Part shown: positions 45,226 through 53,307 of the stretch, in pieces
Position numbering within the stretch: the first letter of the stretch is position 1
Layout: each line of letters starts with the position of its first letter
Source: Sphaerisporangium fuscum
GTDB lineage: Bacteria; Actinomycetota; Actinomycetes; Streptosporangiales; Streptosporangiaceae
Direction of reading: 5' to 3'
Length of the DNA: 64,000 nucleotides
Assembly (NCBI RefSeq): GCF_018531465.1
Contig: NZ_JAHDTF010000003.1
Span: 434,001-498,000 of the forward strand
The notes under the pieces: generated by a model
The model's input: only the letters and a program-made list of their open reading frames with translations
Told to the model about the DNA's origin: nothing
Database searches by the model: none
Made by a program: the position numbers and the translations under genes

Positions 45226-45915
45226 GTGACACGCGACGAGGTACAAGACGGGGAAGGCTACGACGCCACGCCGTACGTCCCCGCGGACGCCGGCCTCGAG
45301 GCGCTGAGAAGCGCCGCCGCGGGCTGCCGCGGCTGCCCGCTCCACCGGAACGCCACGCAGACCGTCTTCGGCGAAGGGGACCCGTCGGCGCGCGTGGTGC
45401 TCGTGGGGGAGCAGCCGGGCGACCAGGAGGATCGGCGCGGGCACCCGTTCGTCGGGCCCGCCGGCGGGGTGCTCAAGCGTGCGCTGGAGGAGGCCGGCAT
45501 CGATCCCGGCCAGACGTACACCACCAACGCGGTCAAGCACTTCAAGTTCACCTTCACCGGGGGAGGAAAAAGACGCATCCACAAACCGCCGAGCCTCCGG
45601 GAGGTGTCGGCGTGCAAGCCCTGGCTGGCCGCCGAGCTGCGGATCGTCCGGCCCGAGGTGATCGTCGCCCTCGGCGGCACCGCCGGCAAGGCCCTGCTGG
45701 GCTCGTCGTTCCGGGTGACCAAGGAACGCGGCGCGCTGCTGCCGTTCCCTCCTCCGGACGACGCGGGCGGCCCGTGGAAGGAGCTGCTCGGGGACGGTGA
45801 GATCCACCTGCTCGCGACCATCCACCCCTCGGCGGTGCTGCGGGCCGAGGACCGCGACGCGATGTACTCGGGGCTGGTCGCCGACCTGCGCGTCGCCGCC
45901 GACGCCCTGAGCTGA
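45226..45915 (+). CDS. udgX: UdgX-type uracil-DNA glycosylase (covalent uracil-site binder)
   Basis: 229 aa from GTG 45226. The UdgX marks are present: GEQPGDQED at 61-69 and the extra loop KRRIHK at 115-120, whose His (119 here) forms the covalent bond to the deoxyribose in the characterised mycobacterial enzyme. Iron-sulfur Cys are seen at 34, 37 and 130; the fourth family-4 position holds His105 (NAVKHFKF). LLATIHPSAVLRA is the C-terminal motif. It removes uracil from DNA and stays bound, probably protecting the site for repair. Confidence 0.92.
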   Translation: MTRDEVQDGEGYDATPYVPADAGLEALRSAAAGCRGCPLHRNATQTVFGEGDPSARVVLVGEQPGDQEDRRGHPFVGPAGGVLKRALEEAGIDPGQTYTTNAVKHFKFTFTGGGKRRIHKPPSLREVSACKPWLAAELRIVRPEVIVALGGTAGKALLGSSFRVTKERGALLPFPPPDDAGGPWKELLGDGEIHLLATIHPSAVLRAEDRDAMYSGLVADLRVAADALS

Positions 45916-45942
45916 GGGCCGCGGGCGGCCGGCGCGGAGCCC

Positions 45943-47205
45943 TCAGAGGCGGATCACGATGAGGGCGATGTCGTCGCTGGTGCTGTGCAGAGGATCGAGG
46001 TCGGCCAGGAGGGCGTCGGCCAGGGCCTCCGGCTCCTGGCCGCCGTGGCGGGCGAGGCTGCCGGCCAGGCGTTCCATGCCGATGTCGATGTCCTCGCCGC
46101 GCCGCTCGACCAGGCCGTCGGTGTACAGCACGAGGACGTCCCCGGCCTGGTAGGAGGTGCGGGCCTGCGGCGGGCGCATCAGCTCGGGGGTCGCCCCGAG
46201 CGGGGCATGGGTCGCCCGGTCGAGGAACTCGACGCTCCCGTCCGCGTGCAGCAGGAGCGGCGGGAGGTGGCCCGCCGAGCTGTAGGCGATGCTGGACGTC
46301 TCTTTGTCGATCACCACCTGGACGGCGGTGGTGGCGAGGGCGCCCTCGATGGAGCGCGCGTAGAGGCACAGGACCTCCAGCGCCCGGGCCGGCCCGTCGA
46401 CGGCGCGGGTCGCCGCGCTGAGCGCGCTGCGCAGCTGGCCCATCACGCAGGCGGCCGGCAGCCCGTTGCCCACGACGTCCCCGACGGCGACGGCCAGGCG
46501 GCGCTCGTCGAGTTCGACCAGGTCGTACCAGTCGCCGCAGACGTTGAGGGCCCCCACGGCGGGCAGGTAGCGGACGGCCGCGCCGGGGTACTGCTTGGCG
46601 GAGATCTCCGGGAGCATCGCCCGCTGCAGCGCCAGCCCGACCTCGTGCTCACGGGCGTGCGCCTGCCTGAGCTCCTCGTTGGCCCGCTGCAGCTCCAGCG
46701 TGCGCGCGTAGAGCTCCGCGTCCAGGTTGTTGGACTGCTCGGAAGGGTCGAGGACCACCTGTTCGCCCTGCAGTTGCCGGACGAACGAGGTGATGTCCTC
46801 GGCTCGGTGGATGATCAGCTCCACCTCACCGTCGGGGCCGAGGACGGGGGCGTTGATGGGGCACCAGTACCGCTCCTCGAACACCCCCGGTTGCTCGGCG
46901 ACGGGGATGTCGTACTTCTGGATGGCCAGGGTGTCCCTCATGCCGGTGTTGAGCACCCGCTGGAGCGAGGCCTTCATGCTGCGGATGCCGTCGCCCTCGG
47001 TGTCGGCCGGGTTGCCGGGGAAGACCTCGAAGATGTACCGGCCGATCAGCTCCTCGCGCCGGCGCCCGGTGGCCTCGAGATACGCGGGGTTGGCCTCGAC
47101 GATGATCAGATCGGGGTTCAGCACCAGGATCGGGCTGGGCGTGGCGGCGAAGACAGCCGCGTGGTCCATCGCGCGCCGCATCGCGTCCACCCCCGTCCGC
47201 GACAT
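45943..47205 (-). CDS. PAS domain protein phosphatase (SpoIIE/RsbU type)
   Basis: 420 aa from ATG 47205. A PAS domain (~15-145, PSPILVLNPDLIIVEANPAY, FEVFPGNPADTEG), a coiled-coil (~160-200, LYARTLELQRANEELRQAHA) and a PP2C/SpoIIE domain (~205-418, CGDWYDLVEL, VGDVVGNGLPAA, LYTDGLVERRGEDI, STSDDIALIVI). It dephosphorylates an anti-sigma antagonist in response to a PAS-bound signal. There is no HATPase part, unlike the protein at 15441, and no antagonist gene nearby. Confidence 0.87.
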   Translation of the reverse strand: MSRTGVDAMRRAMDHAAVFAATPSPILVLNPDLIIVEANPAYLEATGRRREELIGRYIFEVFPGNPADTEGDGIRSMKASLQRVLNTGMRDTLAIQKYDIPVAEQPGVFEERYWCPINAPVLGPDGEVELIIHRAEDITSFVRQLQGEQVVLDPSEQSNNLDAELYARTLELQRANEELRQAHAREHEVGLALQRAMLPEISAKQYPGAAVRYLPAVGALNVCGDWYDLVELDERRLAVAVGDVVGNGLPAACVMGQLRSALSAATRAVDGPARALEVLCLYARSIEGALATTAVQVVIDKETSSIAYSSAGHLPPLLLHADGSVEFLDRATHAPLGATPELMRPPQARTSYQAGDVLVLYTDGLVERRGEDIDIGMERLAGSLARHGGQEPEALADALLADLDPLHSTSDDIALIVIRL

Positions 47206-47306
47206 CTCAGGACCGTGCTACCTCACCCAACTGTACGACTGTCGCCGACCGCTAGGAACCCGTTCAAAACGCCTTTGACGTGCGAAAATGTAGATTTCCG
47301 CGAGGG

Positions 47307-48467
47307 TCAGCCGATGGCGCGGCGAAAGCGGTCCCGCAGGTCGGCGAGGCGCTGGACCGGCTCGTTGGCGAAGACGATGCGGAGGTACGACGCGCCGGCC
47401 GGTCCCCAGCCGTCCATGGGGGTCGCCGCGACCCTCCCCCGCTCGAACAGCAGGCGGGACAGCTCGGCGGGCGACAGCCCGAGCGGCCTGGTGTCGACCA
47501 GCAGCGACCAGCCACCGTGCGGCCGTACGACCGGGTAGTCCGCGAGCTGAGCCAGCACCGTCCGGCAGCGGCGCCCCCACTCGGCGGTCGCGGCGGCCAC
47601 GTCGGCGTCGGCGTCCGGGGCGCTCAGGGCGGCGGCCACGGCCTCCTGCGCCAGCCCGACCTGGCAGACGACGTTGGTCAGGCCGACCAGCCGGATGTCG
47701 GCGAGGATCTCGGCCGGCCCGGCCACCCAGCCGACCCGCCAGCCGATCATCCGCAGCTCCTTCGACGCCGAGCCGACCGTGATCGTACGGCCGGCGAGGC
47801 CCTCGTGCGCGGCCGGGTGGCTCGGCGGACGGCCGTCGAAGCGGATGCGCTCCATCGCGGCGTCGTAGATCAACCAGGCGTCGTGCCGCTCGCAGGCGGC
47901 GGCGAGGGCGGACCAGTGGGCGTCGTCCAGGACCAGGCCGGTCGGCATGGCGGGTCCCATCATGAGGACGGCGGCGGTGGCGGGTCCCACGGCGGCGGCC
48001 AGCCGCTCGGGGTCGACGGTCCAGCCCTCCGGGGTGGGCTGCGCGGGGACGAAACGGGGGATCCCGCCCGCGAGCCGCACCCGGTTGACCAGGCCCGCGT
48101 AGATCGGGTCGCACAGCACCACCTCCCGGCCCGGCTCGACGGTGGCCAGGAGCGTGTTGAGGACGCCGTTCAGCCCTCCGGCCACGCTCACGCACTCGGT
48201 GGCGGGGTCGTACGGGCGTCCGCTGATCCGGCCCACGTGCGCGGCCGCCGCCTCCCGAAGCGAGCGATGGCCCTGGAACGGCAAGTAGCTGTTGGCCTCG
48301 TCGCGGTCGACCGCCGCCCGCGTGATCTCCAGGGCGACGGCGGGCGGGCGGATGTCGGTGTCGAGGTTCTCCAGGCGCAGCAGAGCGGGGTCGGCCGCCG
48401 CGTCCGCGGCGTCGCCCACCGCGTCCACGCCGATGCCGGGGATCTCGCGCAGCCGGGACACGGTCAT
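47307..48467 (-). CDS. PLP-dependent aminotransferase, class I/II
   Basis: 386 aa from ATG 48467, with GGAGG 8 nt upstream; earlier in-frame ATG/GTG codons at 48482-48485 lack a site. Fold-type I features: SYLPFQGHRSLREAAAAHVG, VAGGLNGVLNTLL, AWLIYDAAMERIRFD and the PLP lysine in VGSASKELRMIGWRVGW. The partner amino acid is unknown. It is divergent from an XRE-cupin regulator with a palindromic operator between them, so it is probably its regulated target. Confidence 0.85.
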   Translation of the reverse strand: MTVSRLREIPGIGVDAVGDAADAAADPALLRLENLDTDIRPPAVALEITRAAVDRDEANSYLPFQGHRSLREAAAAHVGRISGRPYDPATECVSVAGGLNGVLNTLLATVEPGREVVLCDPIYAGLVNRVRLAGGIPRFVPAQPTPEGWTVDPERLAAAVGPATAAVLMMGPAMPTGLVLDDAHWSALAAACERHDAWLIYDAAMERIRFDGRPPSHPAAHEGLAGRTITVGSASKELRMIGWRVGWVAGPAEILADIRLVGLTNVVCQVGLAQEAVAAALSAPDADADVAAATAEWGRRCRTVLAQLADYPVVRPHGGWSLLVDTRPLGLSPAELSRLLFERGRVAATPMDGWGPAGASYLRIVFANEPVQRLADLRDRFRRAIG

Positions 48468-48485
48468 GTCGAATACCTCCATCAC

Positions 48486-48520
48486 TTTACCGTTACGTCC
48501 GTACCACTATGCTGGTACGC
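48486..48520 (+). promoter_or_regulatory. Promoter with overlapping operator, XRE-cupin gene
   Basis: TTTACC (48486-48491), a 16-nt spacer and TATGCT (48508-48513) lie 7 nt before ATG 48521, predicting a leaderless message. The inverted repeat CGTACCA-N6-TGGTACG (48500-48519) spans the -10, the right place for autorepression, and is 33 bp from the divergent aminotransferase start. Confidence 0.55.
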
Positions 48521-49063
48521 ATGGATCTGGGGCAAGTGGTGGGTGGGAACGTACGGCGGCTGCGGACAGCGGCGGGCATCTCTCTGGCCGATCTGGCCGA
48601 GGCGGGCGGTGTCAGCAAGACCACGCTGCACGGCATCGAGCAGGGGCAGGGCAACCCGACGCTGAGCACGCTGTGGGCCCTCGCCGCCGCGCTGCAGGTG
48701 CCGCTCGGCGAGCTGCTGGAGACCCCCGCCCCCGCGGTGGAGGTCGTACGGGCCGCCGAGGGGCGGCCCAGGGTGGAGGGGGACGCGGTCGGCGCCCGCC
48801 TCCTCCACCGCATCCGGCTGCGGGGCGTCGTCGAGGTCTACGACGTCGAGGTGGCGCGGGCCGTCCAGCGCTCCGACGCGCACCTGGCGGGAGTCGAGGA
48901 GTGTGTCGTGATCACCGAGGGGCGGGTCACCACGGGGCCGGCCGATGCCCCCGCCGAGCTGTCCGAAGGAGACTCCGTCCGCTTCGACGCCGCCCGCCCC
49001 CACCTGTACCAGGGGCACGACGCGCGCAACCGCGCCGTCCTGCTGATGCTGCACCGCGACTGA
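48521..49063 (+). CDS. XRE-family regulator with cupin domain
   Basis: 180 aa from ATG 48521 (an in-frame ATG at 48509 lies within the -10 element). HTH_3 at residues ~8-62 (NVRRLRTAAGISLADLAEAG, then GVSKTTLHGIEQGQGNPTL) and a cupin beta-barrel (~95-178, AGVEECVVITEGRV, LSEGDSVRFDAARPHLYQ). Such regulators sense small molecules with the cupin and often control amino-acid or amine genes. The divergent aminotransferase is the probable target. Confidence 0.85.
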   Translation: MDLGQVVGGNVRRLRTAAGISLADLAEAGGVSKTTLHGIEQGQGNPTLSTLWALAAALQVPLGELLETPAPAVEVVRAAEGRPRVEGDAVGARLLHRIRLRGVVEVYDVEVARAVQRSDAHLAGVEECVVITEGRVTTGPADAPAELSEGDSVRFDAARPHLYQGHDARNRAVLLMLHRD

Positions 49064-49064
49064 T

Positions 49065-49442
49065 TCATGAGGAACGCCGCCACCGGTGAACGAGCCACAC
49101 GAACGCGGCGCCGACGGCGTACCAGAACAGGTCGGGCGGGTTGAAGGTCGAGCCGAGGACCAGCCGGGCGACGACGCTGCGCTGCGACAACTCCGCCGGA
49201 ACCGAACTCAGCTGGGCGAACTCCACCGCCCAGCTCAGGCCCAGCGCGACGCAGGCGGCCGTCACGGGCCGCACGCGGGGCGCGACCGCGACGATCAGTG
49301 TGTGGACGAGCACGGTGTAGAGGGCGTCCCCCGCGTACTTGGCGAGATCGCCGCCCGCGAGGGCCCTGATCCCGAGCCCGGCGGCCACGGTGAGCGCCGC
49401 CGCCCCGACCGCGGCGAGGCGGGCACGCAGAAGATCGACCAT
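49065..49442 (-). CDS. DUF2809-like small membrane protein
   Basis: 125 aa from ATG 49442. Four to five hydrophobic segments, with YAGDALYTVLVHTLI, ALGLSWAVEFAQL, STFNPPDLFWYAVGAAFVWL and a basic tail. The pattern (K-Y-x-G-D-x-L, then E-x-x-Q-L, then DL-x-x-Y) fits DUF2809. Function unknown. The stop is 1 bp past that of the convergent XRE-cupin gene, so they share a 3' boundary. Confidence 0.7.
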   Translation of the reverse strand: MVDLLRARLAAVGAAALTVAAGLGIRALAGGDLAKYAGDALYTVLVHTLIVAVAPRVRPVTAACVALGLSWAVEFAQLSSVPAELSQRSVVARLVLGSTFNPPDLFWYAVGAAFVWLVHRWRRSS

Positions 49443-49520
49443 CCGGGCACTCTACGCGTTCCTCCTGATCGCGGGCGCCGGCCCGGCGCCGCCGTCCGCG
49501 GTGCCGGGCCGGTCGCGAGG

Positions 49521-50861
49521 TCAGCCGTCGATGCGGTGGGTGGTCCAGAAGGAGCTCAGGTCCACCGAGGTCGCGGCCTGGGCGGCGGCCTTGAACTCGG
49601 CCGTCGTCGAAATGCCGTACCAATGGGAGGCGGCGTAGTTCCTCAGGAGGGTCTCCATGGCCGTCGCGCCGATCGTGCGCCGAAGGTCGTGCAGCGCGCA
49701 CTTGCCGTAGGTGTAGACGACCGTGCCGTACCGGCTGGAGTGCGCGTCCCAGTACGCCATCGAGTTGCTGATCTTCTCGGCGGACGACTGCCAGGAGACG
49801 CTGTTCCAGCAGCCGGTGCCGGAGATGCCGTTGTAGAGGTCGGTGGCGTAGTCGGCGAACGACTCGTCGAGCCACGGGCTGTTGTACTCGTCGTCGCCGA
49901 CGATGCCGTACCACCACTGGTGGGCCAGCTCATGGGCGAGGGCCGTGGAGCTCACCAGGTCGAGGATGAAACCGGGGTACTCCATCCCGCCGAACCAGAA
50001 GTTGTTGTCGAGCACCACGTCGACCTCGCCGTAGGGGAAGGCGCCGAACCGCCCGGCGTGGGCGACCAGCGCGTTCTTGGCGACCGTCAGCATGGAGTTC
50101 GCGCTGCTGGAGCTGATCGCGCTGGTGCGGTAGACGTTCACCGTGACGCCGGTGCCGCTCGTGCCGGTGATCTTGGTGAACGGCCCCGCGCCCCAGGCGA
50201 ACTCGCGGACCTTGGTCGCGGTCGCCGTCGTGATCGTGCGGCCGCTGCCGCCCGGTGTGTCGACGGAGGTGCCGGTGGCGGGCACCAGCAGCGAGCTCGG
50301 GTGGTCGAGGGTGACCTTGAAGTCGCTGATCAGGGCGTAGAAGGACTCGCCGTTGTCGGTGTACGGGTCGAGGTGCCAGCCGCTCGCGTCACGGACGGCG
50401 AGCACCGGCAGCGCGTTGCCGATGAAGTTGTAGGCCCCGTCGTGCCCGAACCGGTCGGCGCCACTCGGCACGCTGATGCTCAGGTCGAACCCCACCGATC
50501 CGCTCTGGTTCTGCGCGAGCGGCGCGGGCAGCGTGATCTTGAGCGCGGTGCAGGAGACGGACAGCGCCGACGGCGTGCCCCCGGTCACGTTGGTCACGGT
50601 GATCGGGGTGGAGGGGCAGGAGCCGTGGTAGTTGTCCCACAGCCGCAGGTAGACCTCGGTGAGCGGGTCGGCGGAGGCGTTGGTGAAGCTCACGCTCTCG
50701 TGCCCGGTCCACACGCTGCCCGAGGAATTGCTGGTCAGGTTGACCGTGTACGAGGGCGTGACCGGGGTCCGCGTGCCGTCGGCCGCGGACGCGGGCGGCT
50801 GGACTCCCCCCAGCAGGAGGACCAGGGCGCTGGCCGCGTAGATCAGGACTCGTCGCACCAT
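49521..50861 (-). CDS. Secreted M1-family-like metallopeptidase
   Basis: 446 aa from ATG 50861 with AAGGGAGAG upstream. The signal peptide ends near PPASAA. The zinc motif HELAHQWW has His310, Glu311 and His314, with the third ligand Glu333 in WLDESFADY; GGMEYPG at 291-297 corresponds to the GxMEN aminopeptidase motif. Length is about half that of full M1 enzymes (no C-terminal helical domain), as in several actinobacterial secreted M1 proteins. It probably trims peptides outside the cell. Confidence 0.88.
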   Translation of the reverse strand: MVRRVLIYAASALVLLLGGVQPPASAADGTRTPVTPSYTVNLTSNSSGSVWTGHESVSFTNASADPLTEVYLRLWDNYHGSCPSTPITVTNVTGGTPSALSVSCTALKITLPAPLAQNQSGSVGFDLSISVPSGADRFGHDGAYNFIGNALPVLAVRDASGWHLDPYTDNGESFYALISDFKVTLDHPSSLLVPATGTSVDTPGGSGRTITTATATKVREFAWGAGPFTKITGTSGTGVTVNVYRTSAISSSSANSMLTVAKNALVAHAGRFGAFPYGEVDVVLDNNFWFGGMEYPGFILDLVSSTALAHELAHQWWYGIVGDDEYNSPWLDESFADYATDLYNGISGTGCWNSVSWQSSAEKISNSMAYWDAHSSRYGTVVYTYGKCALHDLRRTIGATAMETLLRNYAASHWYGISTTAEFKAAAQAATSVDLSSFWTTHRIDG

Positions 50862-51054
50862 CAAGGCGGGCTCTCCCTTCGAGCGCCAGGACCCCCCTGC
50901 CGACGTAACGTAACTTCCTGTCAAGTCGCGGTCAATGCGCCGCGCGCCGCGACTGGCGGAGCCTTTTCCTGCGGGCGCGCGCATGGAAAAAGGCGACAAA
51001 CAACGCCAATCGCCCTGGCTTCGCGCCAGGGCACGTGCTCGGCGGTCCGGAAGG

Positions 51055-51195
51055 TCAGAGCTCGGGGCGGCCCTCGTCGGTGCGGTGCACGCGCGTCCAG
51101 GTCGCGCCGCACCCGCAGCGGTACTCCTCGATCAGTTCGCCGTCCTCGGTGACGGCGAGGCCGTCGTTGACACGGACGTGGACGTGCTGGCTCAT
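51055..51195 (-). CDS. Small protein with CxC motif, 46 aa
   Basis: ATG 51195 has GGAGGAA at 7-nt spacing. The sequence runs MSQHVHVRVNDGLAVTEDGE, LIEEYRCGCGATWTRVHRTD and a short tail. The CGC pair, with no other Cys, might bind a metal as a half-site or form a disulfide. It is soluble and acidic. It lies downstream of the arabinofuranosidase and after its terminator, and is probably expressed alone. No family is recognised. Confidence 0.55.
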   Translation of the reverse strand: MSQHVHVRVNDGLAVTEDGELIEEYRCGCGATWTRVHRTDEGRPEL

Positions 51196-51239
51196 GGAGA
51201 CGTTCCTCCGGGGTCGGGCGGGGGCGGCGGGGGCCGTGA

Positions 51240-51272
51240 GCAGGGCCGATGTCCTCACGATACCGGCCCTGC
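51240..51272 (-). terminator. Terminator after the arabinofuranosidase gene
   Basis: Perfect 9-base arms GCAGGGCCG (51240-51248) and CGGCCCTGC (51264-51272) with a 15-nt loop, 15 bp past the stop of the minus-strand gene that ends at 51288. Confidence 0.6.
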
Positions 51273-51287
51273 CCGTGGCGCCGGGGA

Positions 51288-52850
51288 CTACGCCCAGGGC
51301 TGCTCGACGACCCAGGTCACGTCGTCGGCCCATGAGGCCGCGTTGTCGAAGGCGTTCGAGCCGCCGTCGCTGGCGATGTAGACGACGTTGGCGTAGTGAC
51401 GGATGAACCGGTCGGGGAAGTTGTAGGAGGCGAGCGAGGTGCCCTGGCCGCTCTTGCCCGCCTGCGGGCAGAAGGTGGCGTCCGAGGCGAACAGCGAGCT
51501 GCCGTCGTTGTGCTGCCGGTACAACTGGTAGTTCTGGTGGCGCAGGTAGTCGCCGGGGTAGTTCTTCGACTCCAGCGACACGCACGAGCCGTTGGCCAGG
51601 CCGCTGCGCACGATCCACGTGGCGTCGTTCTTGTCCAGGGACGAGCTGGACGAGGTGATCACCGAGGTGACGGCCTGGTCGTTCTGGTGGCGGATGTAGC
51701 GGGTGGTGCAGCAGGACGTCGTCGCGCGCAGCGAGATCGACGAGCCGGGGGTGAGCGTCCCGCCGGGGCCGCCGCCCGACGTCGCGTACCCGGCGGCGGT
51801 GATGTTGGCCTGCACCGCGTTCTCGGTGGCCGCCGACGGATAGCCGGAGGTCATCACGCCTTCGTAGAAGGTGCCGCGGGCGCCGTGGCTGTTGTCGCCG
51901 CCGATCCCGAGGATGATCGCCCCCTCCTTCTTCATCGGGTTGTAGCCCGCGACGTTGGGGCGCTTTCCGTCGTAGAAGGTCGACAGGCCGCCCGACTGCG
52001 CGTTGCCGGCCCTGATCGCCCAGTGGTTCGGCTCACCCTTGACGATGGCGGTGAGGAACCGGTGGCCGATGCTCGGGTCGTTGGCGTTGTAGCCGGCGTT
52101 CACCCCGGAGAACAGGCCGTTCTCCAGGTCGGCCATCACCCAGGGGCCGTTGCCGGTGCCGTACCCCCAGACCTTGATGTTGCCGAAGTAGATGGCCTCC
52201 ATGGTGCCGTTGCCGTTGTCACGGCTGTTGGTCTCGGCGTTGCCGTAGTCGAAGCAGCAGCCGCCGTTGTAGTGCGTGCCGTCGAAGACGGCGTACATCC
52301 CCTCCGGCTGGTCACCCTTGGCGACGCCGTTGGTGGTGTTGTTGCGGTACCCGGTGCCGGGGGCCACGTAGACGCCGTAGGCCTTGTGCCCGCCGACCGC
52401 GATCGGTGCCGCGGTCGCGTCCGCGAGGTTGTCGTACCCGCCGGGCGCCGGGCCGGAGAACCCGCCGGGGGGCGCCTGGGTGAGGCGGTTGTTACGCCCG
52501 GACTGGTCGTAGATCACGGTGATGAGGCAGGTCGTGCCGGCGCAGAACGAATCCTGCGCCGCGGCGTTGGCGTATCCGCCCGCGCTCAGGACGCCGATGT
52601 CGCGGGTGGTGTTGTCCGAGGAGCGGCGCACCTGGTACAGCGGGCCGTTGTAGGAGGCGTACAGGGCACGGGTCGTGCTGTGCGCCGCCACGCACGGCGT
52701 GCCGCCCGCGGCGTAGATGTCGCACGGCTGCGACGCCGCGGCCTGTGACGGTGTGGAGGTGCCGGCCAGCAGGCCGGCGGCCAGCGCGACGGCCGCGCCC
52801 GTGGACAACAGTGCCTTTTTGAGATGCCGTAATCCGGACCGGGGTGTCAT
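51288..52850 (-). CDS. abfB: Secreted alpha-L-arabinofuranosidase, GH54 with CBM42 (AbfB)
   Basis: 520 aa from ATG 52850, with AGAGG upstream. The signal peptide ends near PSQAAA. The GH54 catalytic domain opens QPCDIYAAGGTPCVAAHSTT and RALYASYNGPLYQVRR and contains ITVIYDQSGRNN, YGNAETNSRD and GIGGDNSHGARGTFYEGVMT. The C-terminal CBM42 has three arabinose-binding repeats with RYIRHQN, DYLRHQN and RFIRHYA. It removes arabinose side chains from arabinoxylan or arabinan outside the cell. A LacI-type operator lies upstream. Confidence 0.92.
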   Translation of the reverse strand: MTPRSGLRHLKKALLSTGAAVALAAGLLAGTSTPSQAAASQPCDIYAAGGTPCVAAHSTTRALYASYNGPLYQVRRSSDNTTRDIGVLSAGGYANAAAQDSFCAGTTCLITVIYDQSGRNNRLTQAPPGGFSGPAPGGYDNLADATAAPIAVGGHKAYGVYVAPGTGYRNNTTNGVAKGDQPEGMYAVFDGTHYNGGCCFDYGNAETNSRDNGNGTMEAIYFGNIKVWGYGTGNGPWVMADLENGLFSGVNAGYNANDPSIGHRFLTAIVKGEPNHWAIRAGNAQSGGLSTFYDGKRPNVAGYNPMKKEGAIILGIGGDNSHGARGTFYEGVMTSGYPSAATENAVQANITAAGYATSGGGPGGTLTPGSSISLRATTSCCTTRYIRHQNDQAVTSVITSSSSSLDKNDATWIVRSGLANGSCVSLESKNYPGDYLRHQNYQLYRQHNDGSSLFASDATFCPQAGKSGQGTSLASYNFPDRFIRHYANVVYIASDGGSNAFDNAASWADDVTWVVEQPWA

Positions 52851-53001
52851 GGTGGACCTCTGCCTTTCGCTGGGGGGATACCGCGAATGCCGAAAATCCC
52901 GGGCATGCGTCATCGGCCGGAAAGCGTGAATGGCCGCCGTGCGGCGATGGTGTGCCCGATGACCTGCGACATCGCGACAGCTATGGAAGGGAAGGTGTTT
53001 T

Positions 53002-53015
53002 TGTTAGCGCTAACA
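53002..53015. promoter_or_regulatory. LacI-type operator upstream of abfB
   Basis: TGTTAGCGCTAACA is a perfect 14-bp palindrome with the central CG typical of LacI/GalR-family sites. It lies 152 bp upstream of the abfB start in an AT-richer stretch. No LacI gene is adjacent, so the repressor may be encoded elsewhere. The rest of the 457-bp gap to 53307 shows no supported gene. Confidence 0.65.
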
Positions 53016-53271
53016 TTTCTAGGTGATATACGGCCTCCGGAGACGTTGTTCATGTGGGGGGTGACCGGCTCACTATGGAACGGAAGCGTATGTTGCGTCA
53101 AGGTTTCCGATGAATGATGAAAATGCGGCGGGTCAGGGATCGTTCCCGAAACCCGATCATCCATCTCGGGTCCACCGCGTTCCACCAGGCCGGGCCGGGC
53201 GGGGCAGGCGGCCGGGCGCGGCGATCGTCCGGTCGCGCGGACGACAGCGTGATGAAACGGACGCCGGAGCC

Positions 53272-53300
53272 TTGACGGTGGACGGGGCAGGCTCCAGGCT
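53272..53300 (+). promoter_or_regulatory. Promoter of the sugar isomerase gene, leaderless start likely
   Basis: TTGACG (53272-53277), a 17-nt spacer and CAGGCT (53295-53300), followed after 7 nt by GTG 53308. Spacing fits a transcript beginning at the start codon. Confidence 0.5.
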
Positions 53301-53307
53301 GTTCGGC

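Noticed and set aside
53110..53307. Upstream ATG start for the sugar isomerase
   Set aside because: The extra ~66 residues are low-complexity and Arg-rich, and a promoter-like pair lies inside them, so the start was moved to GTG 53308.
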